A DNA stretch of 64,000 bases from Pseudomonas sp. (GCF_030683065.1 NZ_JAUXMX010000046.1:1-64000), one strand, 5' to 3'; numbered from the stretch's first letter, positions 38,500-48,347 are shown. Notes: generated from the letters alone by a model not told the origin. A program made the numbers and translations.

Positions 38500-39903
38500 A
38501 TGGCTCTCCTCAGCTTTCTTGGCGCCATCCAGCAAGTCACTGGTTCCTGCTACCTGATCGAAAGCCGCGATGGCGCCAAGGTGCTGCTTGAGTGCGGCAT
38601 GCGCCAGGGCCGTCGCGAGGAGGATGAAGGCAACCGCGCGCCCTTCCCCTTCGACCCGCTGACACTCGACGCGGTGGTGATTTCCCACGCCCACATCGAC
38701 CATAGCGGTCTACTGCCAAAACTGGTTGGCGCCGGCTATCGTGGGCCAATTTTCGCCACCGAGGCCAGTTGTGAACTGCTGGAACTGATGCTGCTGGATG
38801 CCGCGCAAATCCAGGAGAAAGATACCGAGTGGGAAAACAAGTGGCGTGCGCGCCAGGGCAAACCGCCACTGAGCCCGCTCTACACCACCGAGGATGCCGA
38901 GCAGGCCCTCAAGCAACGTCGTCCGCAAGCCTATAGCGCGCAGGTCGAAGTGGCCAAGGGCGTACAGGTTACCTTTCACGAAGCCGGGCATATTCTTGGC
39001 TCGGCGATCGTCGAAATGCAGGTGCAGGATCACCACCTCACCCGGCGCCTGGTGTTTTCCGGCGACCTCGGCAACACCTGCTCGCCGCTGATGCACCCCC
39101 CGACCACACTCGACCGCGCCGATTTGGTACTGCTTGAGTCCACCTATGGCGATCGCGATCACCGTAACAACGAAGACACCCTGGATGAGCTGGCCGAGAT
39201 CCTGCAACAGGCCCATCGCGACGGCGGCAACGTGCTGATACCGGCCTTCGCCGTCGGTCGCACCCAGGACCTGATCTATTACCTCGGTCGCTTCTACCAA
39301 GAGGGCCGACTGCCGCAGCAAGCGGTGTTCCTCGACAGCCCGATGGCGATTAGCGCCAACGCCATCTATTCGCGCTTTCAACACCTGTTCGACCCGGACG
39401 ATCACGCCGCCATTGCGCACAAGCCCGCCAGGCGCATCGAGGACTGGCTGCCGATCCTGCGCTGCACGCCAACCCCGGAAGAGTCCATGGCGATCAACCG
39501 GGTCAAGAGCGGCGCCATCATCATCGCCGGCAGTGGCATGTGCACTGGCGGACGCATTGCCCATCACTTTAAACACAACCTCTGGCGCGAGGATTGCCAC
39601 GTGGTGTTCCCCGGCTTCCAGGCCAAAGGAACCCCAGGCCGCGCGATCGTCGACGGTGCCAGCTCAGTGAAAATGCTCCACCAACGCATCGCTGTCAAAG
39701 CGCAAATCCACACCCTCGGCGGCTTCTCCGCCCATGCCGGGCAGTCGCAATTGCTCGATTGGGTCAGTCACTTCGACCATCATCCCGAGCTGTACTTGGT
39801 ACATGGCGAACTGGAGAAAATGCAGATACTGCAGCAAACTTTGCGTGAGCGTTTGAACTGGATTGCCAGCATCCCGGAGCCAGGCGAGCAGATCGCCATC
39901 TGA
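38500..39903 (+). CDS. Beta-CASP metallo-beta-lactamase RNase
   Basis: A 467-residue RNA-processing hydrolase of the YSH1/CPSF73-like MBL class. The metal-binding motif is VVISHAHIDHSG (HxHxDH), followed by the GHILGS and FSGDLG motifs, the beta-CASP region with IPAFAVGRTQDLIYYLGRF, and the C-terminal His motifs in HTLGGFSAHAGQ and LVHGE. No separate KH domain is present. The ATG has an AAGGA site 11 bases upstream. It stands alone; such genes in P. aeruginosa (PA3614-like) lie near recA, as here. Confidence 0.88.
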   Translation: MALLSFLGAIQQVTGSCYLIESRDGAKVLLECGMRQGRREEDEGNRAPFPFDPLTLDAVVISHAHIDHSGLLPKLVGAGYRGPIFATEASCELLELMLLDAAQIQEKDTEWENKWRARQGKPPLSPLYTTEDAEQALKQRRPQAYSAQVEVAKGVQVTFHEAGHILGSAIVEMQVQDHHLTRRLVFSGDLGNTCSPLMHPPTTLDRADLVLLESTYGDRDHRNNEDTLDELAEILQQAHRDGGNVLIPAFAVGRTQDLIYYLGRFYQEGRLPQQAVFLDSPMAISANAIYSRFQHLFDPDDHAAIAHKPARRIEDWLPILRCTPTPEESMAINRVKSGAIIIAGSGMCTGGRIAHHFKHNLWREDCHVVFPGFQAKGTPGRAIVDGASSVKMLHQRIAVKAQIHTLGGFSAHAGQSQLLDWVSHFDHHPELYLVHGELEKMQILQQTLRERLNWIASIPEPGEQIAI

Positions 39904-40348
39904 ACCCCTGCGCGACAATTGCAGCACGTGCACCTTCCTCAGAGAGTGCAGGTGCTGAGGTTGCAGCGTTCTCGGCCAGCAGACTCTTTACGGTGTTGAG
40001 TCGCGCATCCCGGACCAAGCCAATCAGCCCCCCGCAAACCCAGCGATAGAATTCGCGGCACGGAGCTGAAGGCGGCCGAGGCACTGCCTGTGGCGACCTT
40101 GAAATCGCGCCCAGGTATCAACAGGCAAGCGTTATTATTACATCCTCTCGCGCGTCGTCCCGGCGAGCCGGTTCGCGCTTCGGCAGCAGGCCGCTAGAAT
40201 CTGATGCGGTCTTCCCGAGCTTGAAATTTTCTGCATACCAATCAGGTATTTAGCACTTCCAAAGGGCAAGTTCGGGTAATACTCTGAGCATGGCTGGGCG
40301 TTCATAACAGCGAATGAGCCCGGCCGGCATCCTGAAAGGAGAAGTTGA
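39904..40348. other. Intergenic region, no gene seen
   Basis: About 445 bases between the RNase and LOG-family genes. Short open frames on the minus strand lack ribosome sites and family resemblance. The AAAGGAGAAG site just before 40349 belongs to the next gene. No clear terminator or operator was identified. Confidence 0.4.
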
Positions 40349-41428
40349 ATGCCTTATGAATTGGATGATTATTTATCCCGTCATTTTCAGACCAGCGGCA
40401 TTGATCTTGCCGACAAAGTCGACGAACTGATCGCCCTGGTCGCCCCGGGAGACAGCCCGAACCTGCCGTTATATCGCGACATGCTGATCACCGTGATTCG
40501 CATGGCACAGGCCGACCGCAATCGCTGGGACGCCAAGATCATGCTGCAAACCCTGCGTGAAATGGAGCACGCATTCAGCGCCCTCGAGCAGTTCAAACGG
40601 CGGCGCAAGGTTACGGTATTCGGCTCGGCGCGCACGCCGCCCAGCCACCCGTTGTATACCTTGGCGCGCGAACTCGGGGCCACCCTGGCGCGGCACGAGC
40701 TGATGGTGATTACCGGTGCCGGTGGCGGCATCATGGCCGCCGCCCATGAAGGCGCGGGCCTGGAAAACAGCCTTGGCTTCAATATCACCCTGCCTTTTGA
40801 GCAAGGGGCCAATGCCACCGTACATGGCACCAGCAACCTGCTGTCATTCCACTTCTTCTTCCTGCGCAAGCTGTTCTTCGTCAAGGAAGCAGATGGCCTG
40901 GTGCTCTGCCCTGGCGGTTTCGGCACCCTGGATGAAGCGCTCGAAGTGCTTACCCTGATGCAAACCGGCAAAAGCCCACTGGTACCCGTGGTACTGCTCG
41001 ATCAACCCGGAGGCAGTTTCTGGAAAGAGGCCATGGCTTTTATCGAAAAACAGCTGGTGGGTAACAGTTATATCCTGCCCAGTGACCTGCGCCTGGTGCG
41101 CCTGGCACACAGCGCCGCCGAGGCAGCCGCGGAAATCGCACACTTCTACGGTAATTATCACTCCAGCCGCTGGATCAAGGATCGCTATGTAATCCGCCTC
41201 AACCATGCGCTCAATGAGGTGGCCATGCAGCAACTGAACCTCGAGTTCAGCGGCCTGTGCACCAGCGGTGGCTTCCAGCAGCAGCCTTACTGCGAATCCG
41301 AACTGGACGAGCCCGAACTCTGCCACCTGACCCGCCTGGCGTTCGCCTTCAATAGCCGCGACCACGGTCGTTTGCGCGAACTGCTCGACCTGATCAACCT
41401 GCCGCAACACTGGCAACAGCCAAGCTGA
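40349..41428 (+). CDS. LOG-family protein with N- and C-terminal extensions
   Basis: A 359-residue protein with a central lysine-decarboxylase-like LOG domain (residues ~85-270): GSARTPPSHP, VITGAGGGIMAAAHEGAG and the signature PGGFGTLDEALEVLTLMQ. This motif cleaves nucleoside 5'-monophosphates to the base and ribose phosphate in LOG and PpnN enzymes. About 85 N-terminal and 90 C-terminal residues are added to the core, making it longer than standard LOG (about 190) and shorter than PpnN (about 450). Whether it acts on AMP/GMP or makes cytokinin-like bases is unknown. It lies upstream of, and convergent to, recX-recA. AAAGGAGAAG is a good ribosome site. Confidence 0.85.
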   Translation: MPYELDDYLSRHFQTSGIDLADKVDELIALVAPGDSPNLPLYRDMLITVIRMAQADRNRWDAKIMLQTLREMEHAFSALEQFKRRRKVTVFGSARTPPSHPLYTLARELGATLARHELMVITGAGGGIMAAAHEGAGLENSLGFNITLPFEQGANATVHGTSNLLSFHFFFLRKLFFVKEADGLVLCPGGFGTLDEALEVLTLMQTGKSPLVPVVLLDQPGGSFWKEAMAFIEKQLVGNSYILPSDLRLVRLAHSAAEAAAEIAHFYGNYHSSRWIKDRYVIRLNHALNEVAMQQLNLEFSGLCTSGGFQQQPYCESELDEPELCHLTRLAFAFNSRDHGRLRELLDLINLPQHWQQPS

Positions 41429-41509
41429 TTACGCCTGAGGACAACGTCTGCTTTGCGTAGCGCGTGCCGCCAACAGCACCGCGCAAATACCCACCGCCCA
41501 GAAACACGA

Positions 41510-41533
41510 AACCCGGAGCACTGGCTCCGGGTT
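41510..41533. terminator. Bidirectional hairpin between LOG gene and recX
   Basis: AACCCGGAGC pairs perfectly with GCTCCGGGTT around a 4-base loop, 12 bases beyond the recX stop codon. On the minus strand it runs into TTTCGTGTTTC, fair evidence for termination of the recA-recX transcript. Confidence 0.75.
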
Positions 41534-41544
41534 AACAGGGTGTT

Positions 41545-42009
41545 TCAATCCAGATCAATGCCGCGCAACAAACGACTGATCAGCTCTGGTGGGTAACCAC
41601 GGTAGCTGAGGAAGCGGCCCTGCTGAGCACGTTCGCGAGCATCGCCCGGCAGTTGACCGGCAAACTTGCGACGCCAGGTCTGCTCCAACTGTTCGCTCCA
41701 ATCGATACCACTGTCACGTAACGCCTGCTCAACATCCGCACGCAGCAAACCACGCTGGGTCAGCTCTTCACGAATACGCAACAGCCCATAACCGGCCCGC
41801 GCGCGATAGCCAACAAAGTTTTCCAGGTAACGCGCCTCGGATAACAAACCTTCGTTCGCCAAACGCTCGAGCGCTGTGTCGATCAACTCAAGCGGCGCGC
41901 CACGTTGAAGCAACTTTCGCGTCAACTCGACGCGCCCATGCTCGCGACGCGCCAGTAGATCCATGGCTACTCGACGCACCGCGACGAGGTTATCCAGCAC
42001 GACAGACAT
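41545..42009 (-). CDS. recX: Regulatory protein RecX
   Basis: A 154-residue all-helical protein that binds RecA filaments and limits their activity. The three-helix repeats are recognisable: [42 protein letters not shown], and the C-terminal part with [10 protein letters not shown] and [16 protein letters not shown]. It starts 10 bases after the recA stop codon and is read from the same promoter, as usual. Confidence 0.94.
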   Translation of the reverse strand: MSVVLDNLVAVRRVAMDLLARREHGRVELTRKLLQRGAPLELIDTALERLANEGLLSEARYLENFVGYRARAGYGLLRIREELTQRGLLRADVEQALRDSGIDWSEQLEQTWRRKFAGQLPGDARERAQQGRFLSYRGYPPELISRLLRGIDLD

Positions 42010-42019
42010 ACTCTACGAC

Positions 42020-43057
42020 TCAAGCCTCAGCGGTGACCGGTGCATCTGCGCCAGCTTTGGCCGGCGTGCTTGCGACTAGAAGCTTCTCGCGAATCAGGCC
42101 CTCGATGGTGCGTGCCACTTCCGGATTATCTTCCAGGTACTTGGCCGAGTTGGCCTTGCCCTGACCGATCTTGTTGCCCTGATAGCTGTACCAGGCACCA
42201 GATTTTTCCAACATGCCGTGTTGCACGCCGAGATCAATAATCTCGCCATTGCGGTAAATGCCCTTGCCGTAAAGAATCTGGAACTCAGCCTGGCGGAACG
42301 GCGGCGCCACTTTGTTTTTCACGACCTTGACGCGGGTTTCGCTGCCGACCACTTCATCGCCTTCTTTCACCGCGCCGGTACGGCGGATGTCCAAACGAAC
42401 CGATGCGTAGAACTTGAGCGCGTTACCACCGGTGGTAGTTTCCGGGCTACCGAACATCACGCCGATCTTCATGCGGATCTGGTTGATGAAGATCACCAGG
42501 CAGTTGGCATTCTTGATGTTACCGGTGATCTTGCGCAGCGCCTGGGACATCAGACGAGCCTGGAGGCCCACGTGCATGTCACCCATCTCGCCTTCAATTT
42601 CCGCTTTCGGCACCAGGGCCGCCACGGAGTCGATGACGATCACGTCGACAGCATTGGAACGCACCAGCATGTCGGTGATTTCCAGCGCCTGCTCGCCTGT
42701 ATCCGGCTGCGAGACCAACAGGTCATCGACATTCACGCCCAGCTTGCCGGCGTATTCGGGGTCAAGAGCATGCTCGGCATCGACGAAGGCGCAGGTGGCG
42801 CCAAGCTTCTGCGCTTCAGCGATCACCGACAGGGTCAGCGTGGTTTTGCCTGAAGACTCAGGGCCGTAGATCTCGACGATCCGGCCTCTTGGCAGCCCGC
42901 CAATGCCCAGGGCAATGTCCAGACCGAGCGAACCGGTGGAAATGGCCGGAATTGCCTGGCGCTCATGGTCGCCCATGCGCATTACTGCACCCTTGCCAAA
43001 CTGCTTTTCGATCTGGCCCAAGGCTGCCGCCAAGGCGCGCTTCTTATTCTCGTCCAT
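42020..43057 (-). CDS. recA: Recombinase RecA
   Basis: The central homologous recombination ATPase and SOS coprotease, 345 residues. Walker [10 protein letters not shown] is near residue 66 and the start [20 protein letters not shown] matches Pseudomonas RecA; the C-terminus is short and variable. The ATG at 43057 is preceded by GAGGA at 5 bases; a GTG four codons earlier is rejected. A LexA-type SOS box lies 48 bases upstream. Organised recA-recX, with cinA and mutS nearby. Confidence 0.98.
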   Translation of the reverse strand: MDENKKRALAAALGQIEKQFGKGAVMRMGDHERQAIPAISTGSLGLDIALGIGGLPRGRIVEIYGPESSGKTTLTLSVIAEAQKLGATCAFVDAEHALDPEYAGKLGVNVDDLLVSQPDTGEQALEITDMLVRSNAVDVIVIDSVAALVPKAEIEGEMGDMHVGLQARLMSQALRKITGNIKNANCLVIFINQIRMKIGVMFGSPETTTGGNALKFYASVRLDIRRTGAVKEGDEVVGSETRVKVVKNKVAPPFRQAEFQILYGKGIYRNGEIIDLGVQHGMLEKSGAWYSYQGNKIGQGKANSAKYLEDNPEVARTIEGLIREKLLVASTPAKAGADAPVTAEA

Positions 43058-43104
43058 TGAAGTCCTCACGTAATAAAGAAGGGCCTGTTAGCGGCCATTA
43101 ACAA

Positions 43105-43120
43105 CTGTATAAGTAGACAG
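43105..43120 (-). promoter_or_regulatory. SOS (LexA) box upstream of recA
   Basis: CTGT-N8-ACAG with an A/T-rich centre, 48 bases before the recA start. The 16-bp palindrome fits the gamma-proteobacterial LexA consensus CTGTATATATATACAG. Confidence 0.9.
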
Positions 43121-43147
43121 TATTATTCCACAGGGCAAGTCGCTCGC

Positions 43148-43660
43148 CTACCCTGCATTTGGATTTTCTTGTGCAATCACACGCAGCAGCCCCTGCAGAG
43201 CGGCCTCGACCGTTTGTCGGCGAACTTCGCTGCGGTCGCCGGCGAACTGCCTGCGTGCGCTGAACAACTGCTCGCCATCGCCCCAGGCCAGCCATACGGT
43301 GCCCACCGGCTTGTCCGCCGAACCACCATCCGGCCCGGCCACACCACTGACCGCCACCGCAAAGCGCGCCCCGCTCTGCGCCTGGGCGCCACGCACCATG
43401 GCCTCGACCACTTCGCGACTGACCGCACCAACAGTGGCGAACAGCGCCTCAGGCACATTCAGCTGCTTAGTTTTCTGCGCGTTGGAGTAAGTGATGTAAC
43501 CGGCCTCGAACCAGCCCGAGCTGCCGGGAATCCGGGTAATCGCCTCGGCGATACCACCGCCGGTACAGGATTCAGCCGTACTCACCTGAGCCTGGGTAGC
43601 TAATAACTGTCGGCCCAACTCGCTAGCCAGCGAGGTCAGTCGTTGTTCATTCGCGCTCAT
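43148..43660 (-). CDS. cinA: CinA C-terminal domain protein (NMN amidohydrolase PncC)
   Basis: A 170-residue single-domain CinA C-terminal protein; this domain (PncC) deamidates nicotinamide mononucleotide in the pyridine nucleotide salvage cycle. The signature STAESCTGGGIAEAITRIPG with its catalytic Ser and the AVAVSGVAGPDGGSADKPVG region are present. GGAG lies 6 bases before the ATG at 43660. No N-terminal MoCF-type domain is present, so this is the short form; a much longer open frame upstream is only antisense to mutS. It is divergent from mutS and upstream of recA. Confidence 0.9.
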   Translation of the reverse strand: MSANEQRLTSLASELGRQLLATQAQVSTAESCTGGGIAEAITRIPGSSGWFEAGYITYSNAQKTKQLNVPEALFATVGAVSREVVEAMVRGAQAQSGARFAVAVSGVAGPDGGSADKPVGTVWLAWGDGEQLFSARRQFAGDRSEVRRQTVEAALQGLLRVIAQENPNAG

Positions 43661-43738
43661 CTGCACTCCGGGGTTAAAGCCAGCCAGGGCGATACCGTAC
43701 ACTAGGCGCTTTTGCGATTCAGCCGGACAGTTAAAACG

Positions 43739-46312
43739 ATGAGCCAAAGCGACCTCAGTTCTCACACGCCCATGATGCAACAGTACTGGAGGCTGAAAAA
43801 CCAGCACCCGGACCAGCTGATGTTTTACCGCATGGGCGACTTCTACGAGATTTTCTATGAGGACGCGAAAAAGGCCGCCAAGCTGCTGGATATAACCCTC
43901 ACCGCTCGCGGCCAGTCGGCCGGGCAGGCCATCCCGATGTGCGGGATTCCCTACCACGCTGCCGAAGGCTACCTCGGCAAACTGGTCAAGCTCGGTGAGT
44001 CGGTGGTCATCTGTGAGCAAGTCGGCGATCCGGCGACCAGCAAAGGCCCGGTGGACCGTCAGGTGGTGCGTATCATCACCCCCGGCACGGTCAGCGACGA
44101 GGCGCTGCTCGACGAGCGCCGCGACAACCTGCTGGCTGCCGTGCTCGGTGACGAACGGCTGTTCGGCCTGGCCGTGCTGGACATCACCAGCGGCCGCTTC
44201 AGCGTGCTGGAAATCAATGGCTGGGAGAATCTGCTGGCCGAACTGGAGCGTTTGAATCCGGTCGAGCTGATGATTCCCGACGACTGGCCGCAGGGCTTGC
44301 CGGCGGAAAAACGCCGCGGCGTACGCCGTCGTGCACCCTGGGACTTCGAGCGCGACACCGCACACAAGAGCCTCTGCCAGCAGTTTGGCACCCAGGACCT
44401 CAAGGGTTTTGGCTGCGAGAAGCTGACCCTGGCCATCGGCGCCGCCGGCTGCCTGCTGGCCTACGCCAAGGAAACCCAGCGCACCGCCCTGCCGCACTTG
44501 CGCAGCCTGCGGCATGAGCGTCTCGATGACACCGTGATCCTCGACGGCGCCAGCCGGCGTAACCTGGAACTGGACGTCAACCTGGCCGGCGGCCGTGAAA
44601 ACACCCTGCAGTCGGTGGTCGACCGCTGTCAGACCGCCATGGGCAGCCGCCTGCTCAGCCGCTGGCTGAACCGCCCGCTGCGTGACCGCAGCATATTGGA
44701 AGCACGCCAGGAGTCGATTGCCTGCCTGCTGGAACGCTACCGTTTCGAGAACCTGCAGCCGCAGCTCAAGGAAATCGGTGATCTGGAGCGCATCCTCGCC
44801 CGCATCGGCTTGCGCAATGCGCGGCCGCGTGACCTGGCGCGGCTGCGCGATGCCCTGGCCGCCCTGCCGACGCTGCAAATGGCCATGGCCAACCTTGAGT
44901 CGCCGCACCTGAGCGAGCTGGCGGGCGAAGTCAGCACCTACCCGGAGCTGGCCGAATTGCTGGCCCGCGCCATAATCGACAACCCACCGGCAGTGATCCG
45001 CGACGGCGGCGTGCTCAAGACCGGTTACGACGCGGAACTGGACGAACTGCAATCACTCAGCGAAAACGCCGGCCAGTACCTGATGGACCTGGAAGTGCGC
45101 GAGAAAGCCCGCACCGGCCTGGCCAACCTCAAGGTCGGCTACAACCGCGTGCATGGCTACTTTATCGAGCTGCCGAGCAAGCAGGCCGAGTCGGCTCCGG
45201 CCGACTATATCCGCCGCCAGACCCTCAAAGGCGCGGAACGCTTTATCACCCCCGAGCTCAAGGAGTTCGAGGACAAGGCCCTGTCGGCCAAGAGCCGCGC
45301 CCTGGCCCGCGAGAAAATCCTCTATGAAGAACTGCTCGAACGCCTGATCGGCCACCTCGGCCCGCTGCAAGACAGCGCTGCAGCCCTCGCCGAGCTGGAC
45401 GTACTGAGCAACCTGGGCGAGCGCGCGCTGAACCTGGATCTCAATCGCCCACGCTTCGTCGACGAACCGTGCATGCGCATCGATCAGGGCCGTCACCCAG
45501 TAGTCGAGCAGGTGCTGACCACGCCGTTCGTGGCCAACGACCTGAGCCTGGACGATGACACGCGTATGCTGATCATCACCGGACCGAACATGGGTGGTAA
45601 GTCCACCTATATGCGCCAGACCGCGCTGATCGTGCTGCTGGCGCATATCGGCAGCTTCGTCCCGGCGAAAAGCTGCGAGCTGTCGCTGGTCGACCGCATC
45701 TTCACCCGCATCGGCTCGAGCGACGACCTGGCCGGCGGCCGCTCGACCTTTATGGTGGAAATGAGCGAAACCGCCAATATCCTGCACAACGCCACAGAAC
45801 GCAGCCTGGTACTGATGGACGAAGTCGGCCGCGGCACCAGCACCTTCGACGGTCTGTCGCTGGCCTGGGCGGCGGCCGAACAACTGGCCAAGTTGCGCGC
45901 TTACACGTTGTTCGCCACCCACTATTTCGAGCTCACGGTGCTGCCGGAGAGCGAACCGCTGGTGGCCAACGTGCATCTCAATGCCACCGAGCACAATGAG
46001 CGCATCGTCTTCTTGCACCATGTACTGCCCGGCCCGGCCAGCCAGAGCTATGGCCTGGCGGTCGCGCAACTGGCCGGCGTGCCCGGCGAAGTAATCCTGC
46101 GCGCCCGCGAACACCTGGCACGTCTGGAAACCACCAGCCTGCCCCATGATTTACCCCGCAACGAACCAGGCCAGCAGCCGGCGCCACTGCAAAGCGATAT
46201 GTTTGCCAGCCTGCCGCACCCGGTACTGGAGGAATTATTCAAGATCAATCCGGATGATCTGACACCGCGTAAAGCGCTGGAACTGTTATATACATGGAAA
46301 GCGCGAGTCTAA
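43739..46312 (+). CDS. mutS: DNA mismatch repair protein MutS
   Basis: The mismatch-recognition ATPase, 857 residues. The N-terminal mismatch-reading motif is [11 protein letters not shown] (Phe-x-Glu) near residue 38, the ATPase P-loop [13 protein letters not shown] near 616, the signature [16 protein letters not shown] and the Walker [17 protein letters not shown] follow, and the C-terminus has the short helical dimerisation tail. The ATG at 43739 gives [17 protein letters not shown], matching the family; an upstream TTG is rejected. Confidence 0.98.
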   Translation: MSQSDLSSHTPMMQQYWRLKNQHPDQLMFYRMGDFYEIFYEDAKKAAKLLDITLTARGQSAGQAIPMCGIPYHAAEGYLGKLVKLGESVVICEQVGDPATSKGPVDRQVVRIITPGTVSDEALLDERRDNLLAAVLGDERLFGLAVLDITSGRFSVLEINGWENLLAELERLNPVELMIPDDWPQGLPAEKRRGVRRRAPWDFERDTAHKSLCQQFGTQDLKGFGCEKLTLAIGAAGCLLAYAKETQRTALPHLRSLRHERLDDTVILDGASRRNLELDVNLAGGRENTLQSVVDRCQTAMGSRLLSRWLNRPLRDRSILEARQESIACLLERYRFENLQPQLKEIGDLERILARIGLRNARPRDLARLRDALAALPTLQMAMANLESPHLSELAGEVSTYPELAELLARAIIDNPPAVIRDGGVLKTGYDAELDELQSLSENAGQYLMDLEVREKARTGLANLKVGYNRVHGYFIELPSKQAESAPADYIRRQTLKGAERFITPELKEFEDKALSAKSRALAREKILYEELLERLIGHLGPLQDSAAALAELDVLSNLGERALNLDLNRPRFVDEPCMRIDQGRHPVVEQVLTTPFVANDLSLDDDTRMLIITGPNMGGKSTYMRQTALIVLLAHIGSFVPAKSCELSLVDRIFTRIGSSDDLAGGRSTFMVEMSETANILHNATERSLVLMDEVGRGTSTFDGLSLAWAAAEQLAKLRAYTLFATHYFELTVLPESEPLVANVHLNATEHNERIVFLHHVLPGPASQSYGLAVAQLAGVPGEVILRAREHLARLETTSLPHDLPRNEPGQQPAPLQSDMFASLPHPVLEELFKINPDDLTPRKALELLYTWKARV

Positions 46313-46456
46313 CGCCCGAGCGCGCAAGCTGTTAGAATCGCGCGCGCTTTGGGATGCTGCGGCCTACTAGCCTGGCGTCGCAGTTATAGTTTCCCGAGCC
46401 GAGGGGCTGTTTATGGAAAACAGTCCCCGTGCCGTAGCCTGAGGAGAGAATTAGAA

Positions 46457-46780
46457 ATGACCTTCGTCGTCACCGACAACTGCATCAAGTGCAAGTACAC
46501 CGACTGCGTGGAAGTCTGTCCGGTGGACTGCTTCTACGAAGGCCCGAACTTCCTGGTGATCCACCCGGACGAGTGCATCGACTGCGCACTCTGCGAGCCG
46601 GAGTGCCCGGCTCAGGCGATCTTCTCCGAAGACGAAGTGCCGGAAGATCAACAGGAATACATCGAGCTCAATGCCGACCTGGCTGAAGTCTGGCCAAACA
46701 TCACCGAGAAGAAAGAAGCGCTGCCTGATGCTGAAGAGTGGGATGGCGTAAAAGACAAGCTGCAACACCTGGAACGCTAA
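46457..46780 (+). CDS. fdxA: 7Fe ferredoxin FdxA
   Basis: A 107-residue ferredoxin with two iron-sulfur clusters. The first Cys pattern [14 protein letters not shown] and second [12 protein letters not shown] provide the ligands of a [3Fe-4S] and a [4Fe-4S] cluster, with the long C-terminal tail typical of Azotobacter-type FdxA. GAGGAGA lies 10 bases before the ATG. The mutS-fdxA-rsmZ order is the standard one in Pseudomonas. Confidence 0.95.
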   Translation: MTFVVTDNCIKCKYTDCVEVCPVDCFYEGPNFLVIHPDECIDCALCEPECPAQAIFSEDEVPEDQQEYIELNADLAEVWPNITEKKEALPDAEEWDGVKDKLQHLER

Positions 46781-46800
46781 GGCTCGACTGGCGTTTACTG

Positions 46801-46826
46801 AAAGACCCGCCTTGCGCGGGTCTTTT
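46801..46826 (+). terminator. Terminator of fdxA
   Basis: AAAGACCCGC pairs with GCGGGTCTTT around a 5-base loop and ends in a short T run, 20 bases after fdxA. It faces the terminator of the opposing rsmZ 15 bases further on. Confidence 0.9.
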
Positions 46827-46840
46827 ACTTTCTTGCAGGC

Positions 46841-46973
46841 AAAAAAAGGGGCGGTATTACCCGCCCACTCTTTTGTCCCTACTCCCTGTATTCCCTGCTC
46901 ATCATCCTGATGAAATCGCGTCCCGCGATTGTCCTGACTACTGTCCGTTGCAGCCTGTGCCAGTCCCTAGACA
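46841..46973 (-). ncRNA. rsmZ: Small regulatory RNA RsmZ
   Basis: A noncoding RNA of about 133 bases that would sequester the translational repressors RsmA/RsmE, relieving repression of secondary metabolism, biofilm and motility genes. On the minus strand from a start inferred at 46973 (TGTCTAGGGAC) there are eight GGA motifs, several displayed in hairpin loops: ATCGCG-GGA-CGCGAT and CATCA-GGA-TGATG. The 3' end is a GGGCGG / CCGCCC stem followed by seven T residues (46841-46847). The site downstream of and convergent with fdxA is the classical rsmZ position, and a perfect GacA activating sequence lies about 180 bases upstream. RsmY is the alternative name, but the location favours RsmZ. Confidence 0.92.
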
Positions 46974-47146
46974 CAGAAGTAATACTAGCGTTTTCCTGAC
47001 TTGCCACAAGTACACCAAACCTACGGAAAAGCTCAACGGCAACCTTAATAAAAATAAATAACCATATAAATCAGTCAGTTGAAATATACACCCGGACTCC
47101 ATCAGCGCCTGACTTGCCACTCTTGCCCTCGATCACTTACACGCCT

Positions 47147-47164
47147 TGTAAGCGATGGCTTACA
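47147..47164 (-). promoter_or_regulatory. GacA upstream activating sequence of rsmZ
   Basis: A perfect TGTAAG-N6-CTTACA palindrome centred about 182 bases upstream of the inferred rsmZ start. Position and sequence equal the UAS described for rsmZ/rsmY, where the GacS/GacA system activates transcription. Confidence 0.92.
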
Positions 47165-47238
47165 AAGCACCCGCCACAACCGCGCTCGAACTGTGCCGCC
47201 ATGTCGCTCAGCACCAGATGTGCTGACTTTGCCCTTGC

Positions 47239-47580
47239 TCAATCATCGCGCGTCAGCACTTCGAGTAACTCGATCTCGAAGATCAGATTGGAATTGGGCT
47301 TGATATGCGGGCCGAATTCTCTTTCGCCGTAGCCAAGGTGAGCCGGGACGAAGAGCTTGCGCTTGCCGCCTACGCGCATGCCCATCAGCCCTTGATCCCA
47401 GCCCTTGATTACGCGCCCGGTGCCGATCACGCACTGGAAGGGCTTACCGCGCTCATAGGAGGAGTCGAACGTGCTGCCGTTTTCGAGAAAACCGACGTAC
47501 TGGGTAGTAATCAACGCCCCCTTGACCACTGCCTTACCCTCACCCAGGTGAATATCTTCGATCTGCAATTCGCTGCTCAT
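47239..47580 (-). CDS. FKBP-type peptidyl-prolyl isomerase
   Basis: A 113-residue single FK506-binding domain that catalyses proline isomerisation, probably cytoplasmic as there is no signal peptide. Landmarks are VGFLENGSTFDSSYERGKP, FQCVIGTGRVIKGWDQGL and AHLGYGEREFGPHIKPN. The ATG at 47580 has GAGGGCGAG upstream. It resembles the small FKBPs such as FbpA/FklB-like types. It occupies the place where rpoS is found in other pseudomonads. Confidence 0.88.
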   Translation of the reverse strand: MSSELQIEDIHLGEGKAVVKGALITTQYVGFLENGSTFDSSYERGKPFQCVIGTGRVIKGWDQGLMGMRVGGKRKLFVPAHLGYGEREFGPHIKPNSNLIFEIELLEVLTRDD

Positions 47581-47969
47581 TACTCGCCCTCGCATTTATG
47601 TGCTCGCATGGCTGCCCAGCCCGGTTCACTTCAGACCTGAACTGCCTGGCCAGCAAGTTTAATCCAGTCGGCACAGGATCGCTTCTACCCGCAGCCACTC
47701 AGCTGTCGCACCAGGCCGTCACGCATTCAGCTCGTCGCAGGCGGCAACGAGTCAACCCACCGGCAACACAGCAGGGCATCGGGCAATGCGGCAACTGGCT
47801 GAGATTACCGTGGGTGGATGCAAGCGCGGGATGAATCAACTCGGCAATCAGCTGCATGAGGGTCGCGGGGCGTACGTTTGGGCGCGAGAGTTCAGCCTGA
47901 CTGCTACGGCCTTGCAGCAGAGACCGTGGCAGCGGACCACGGTCGGACTATCGCTCGGCCAGGGGCATG
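47581..47969. other. Intergenic region, no gene seen
   Basis: About 390 bases between the FKBP and ribbon-helix-helix genes. A short inverted repeat GACCGTGG / CCACGGTC (47922-47944) lies beyond the latter's end and may be a weak terminator. No RNA gene or operator was identified otherwise. Confidence 0.4.
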
Positions 47970-48269
47970 CTATTTCTGTAATCGCGGCATCAGCTCGCGG
48001 ACGTTGCTCGGGCGCTGACTGAGAAAGCGCGTACAGCTGACACGCAGGAAAGAGGCGAAATTCACCACCTCGCCGCGGTACTCCATGACTTCGTCGTAAA
48101 GTTTGCTGATCAGCTGATTGGTGGTCATGCCATCGACCGCGGCGATCTCGGCGAGAATGTCCCAGAACTGGTTTTCCAGGCGCAAGGTAGTGACCACCCC
48201 GCGGATGCGCAGCGAGCGTGAGCGGGATTCATAGAGGATGGGGTCGGCTTTGACGTAGAGCTCGCACAT
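47970..48269 (-). CDS. Ribbon-helix-helix domain protein
   Basis: A 99-residue protein with a ribbon-helix-helix DNA-binding fold: a beta strand in GVVTTLRLENQFW followed by helices through DILAEIAAVDGMTTNQLISKLYDE. This matches the RHH_4-type group, found widely in proteobacteria. The ATG at 48269 has GAGGAAAGG 6 bases upstream, so the longer frame is rejected. Target unknown; no toxin gene is adjacent, so it is not an obvious antitoxin. Confidence 0.82.
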   Translation of the reverse strand: MCELYVKADPILYESRSRSLRIRGVVTTLRLENQFWDILAEIAAVDGMTTNQLISKLYDEVMEYRGEVVNFASFLRVSCTRFLSQRPSNVRELMPRLQK

Positions 48270-48347
48270 GGCAGGCCTTTCCTCGGTCAGGCGTTGGGAG
48301 AAGCACCGAACAGGCATCGGTGCATTGGCGCCTGTCCAGACTCCAGT

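Noticed and set aside
43148..45052. A 634-codon minus-strand open frame
   Set aside because: Only its last 170 codons are cinA; the rest is antisense to mutS and stays open because of GC-rich codon structure. The GGAG-preceded ATG at 43660 marks the real start.
47970..48269. Ribbon-helix-helix protein as an antitoxin
   Set aside because: No adjacent toxin-like small gene and the protein matches a stand-alone group of this fold.
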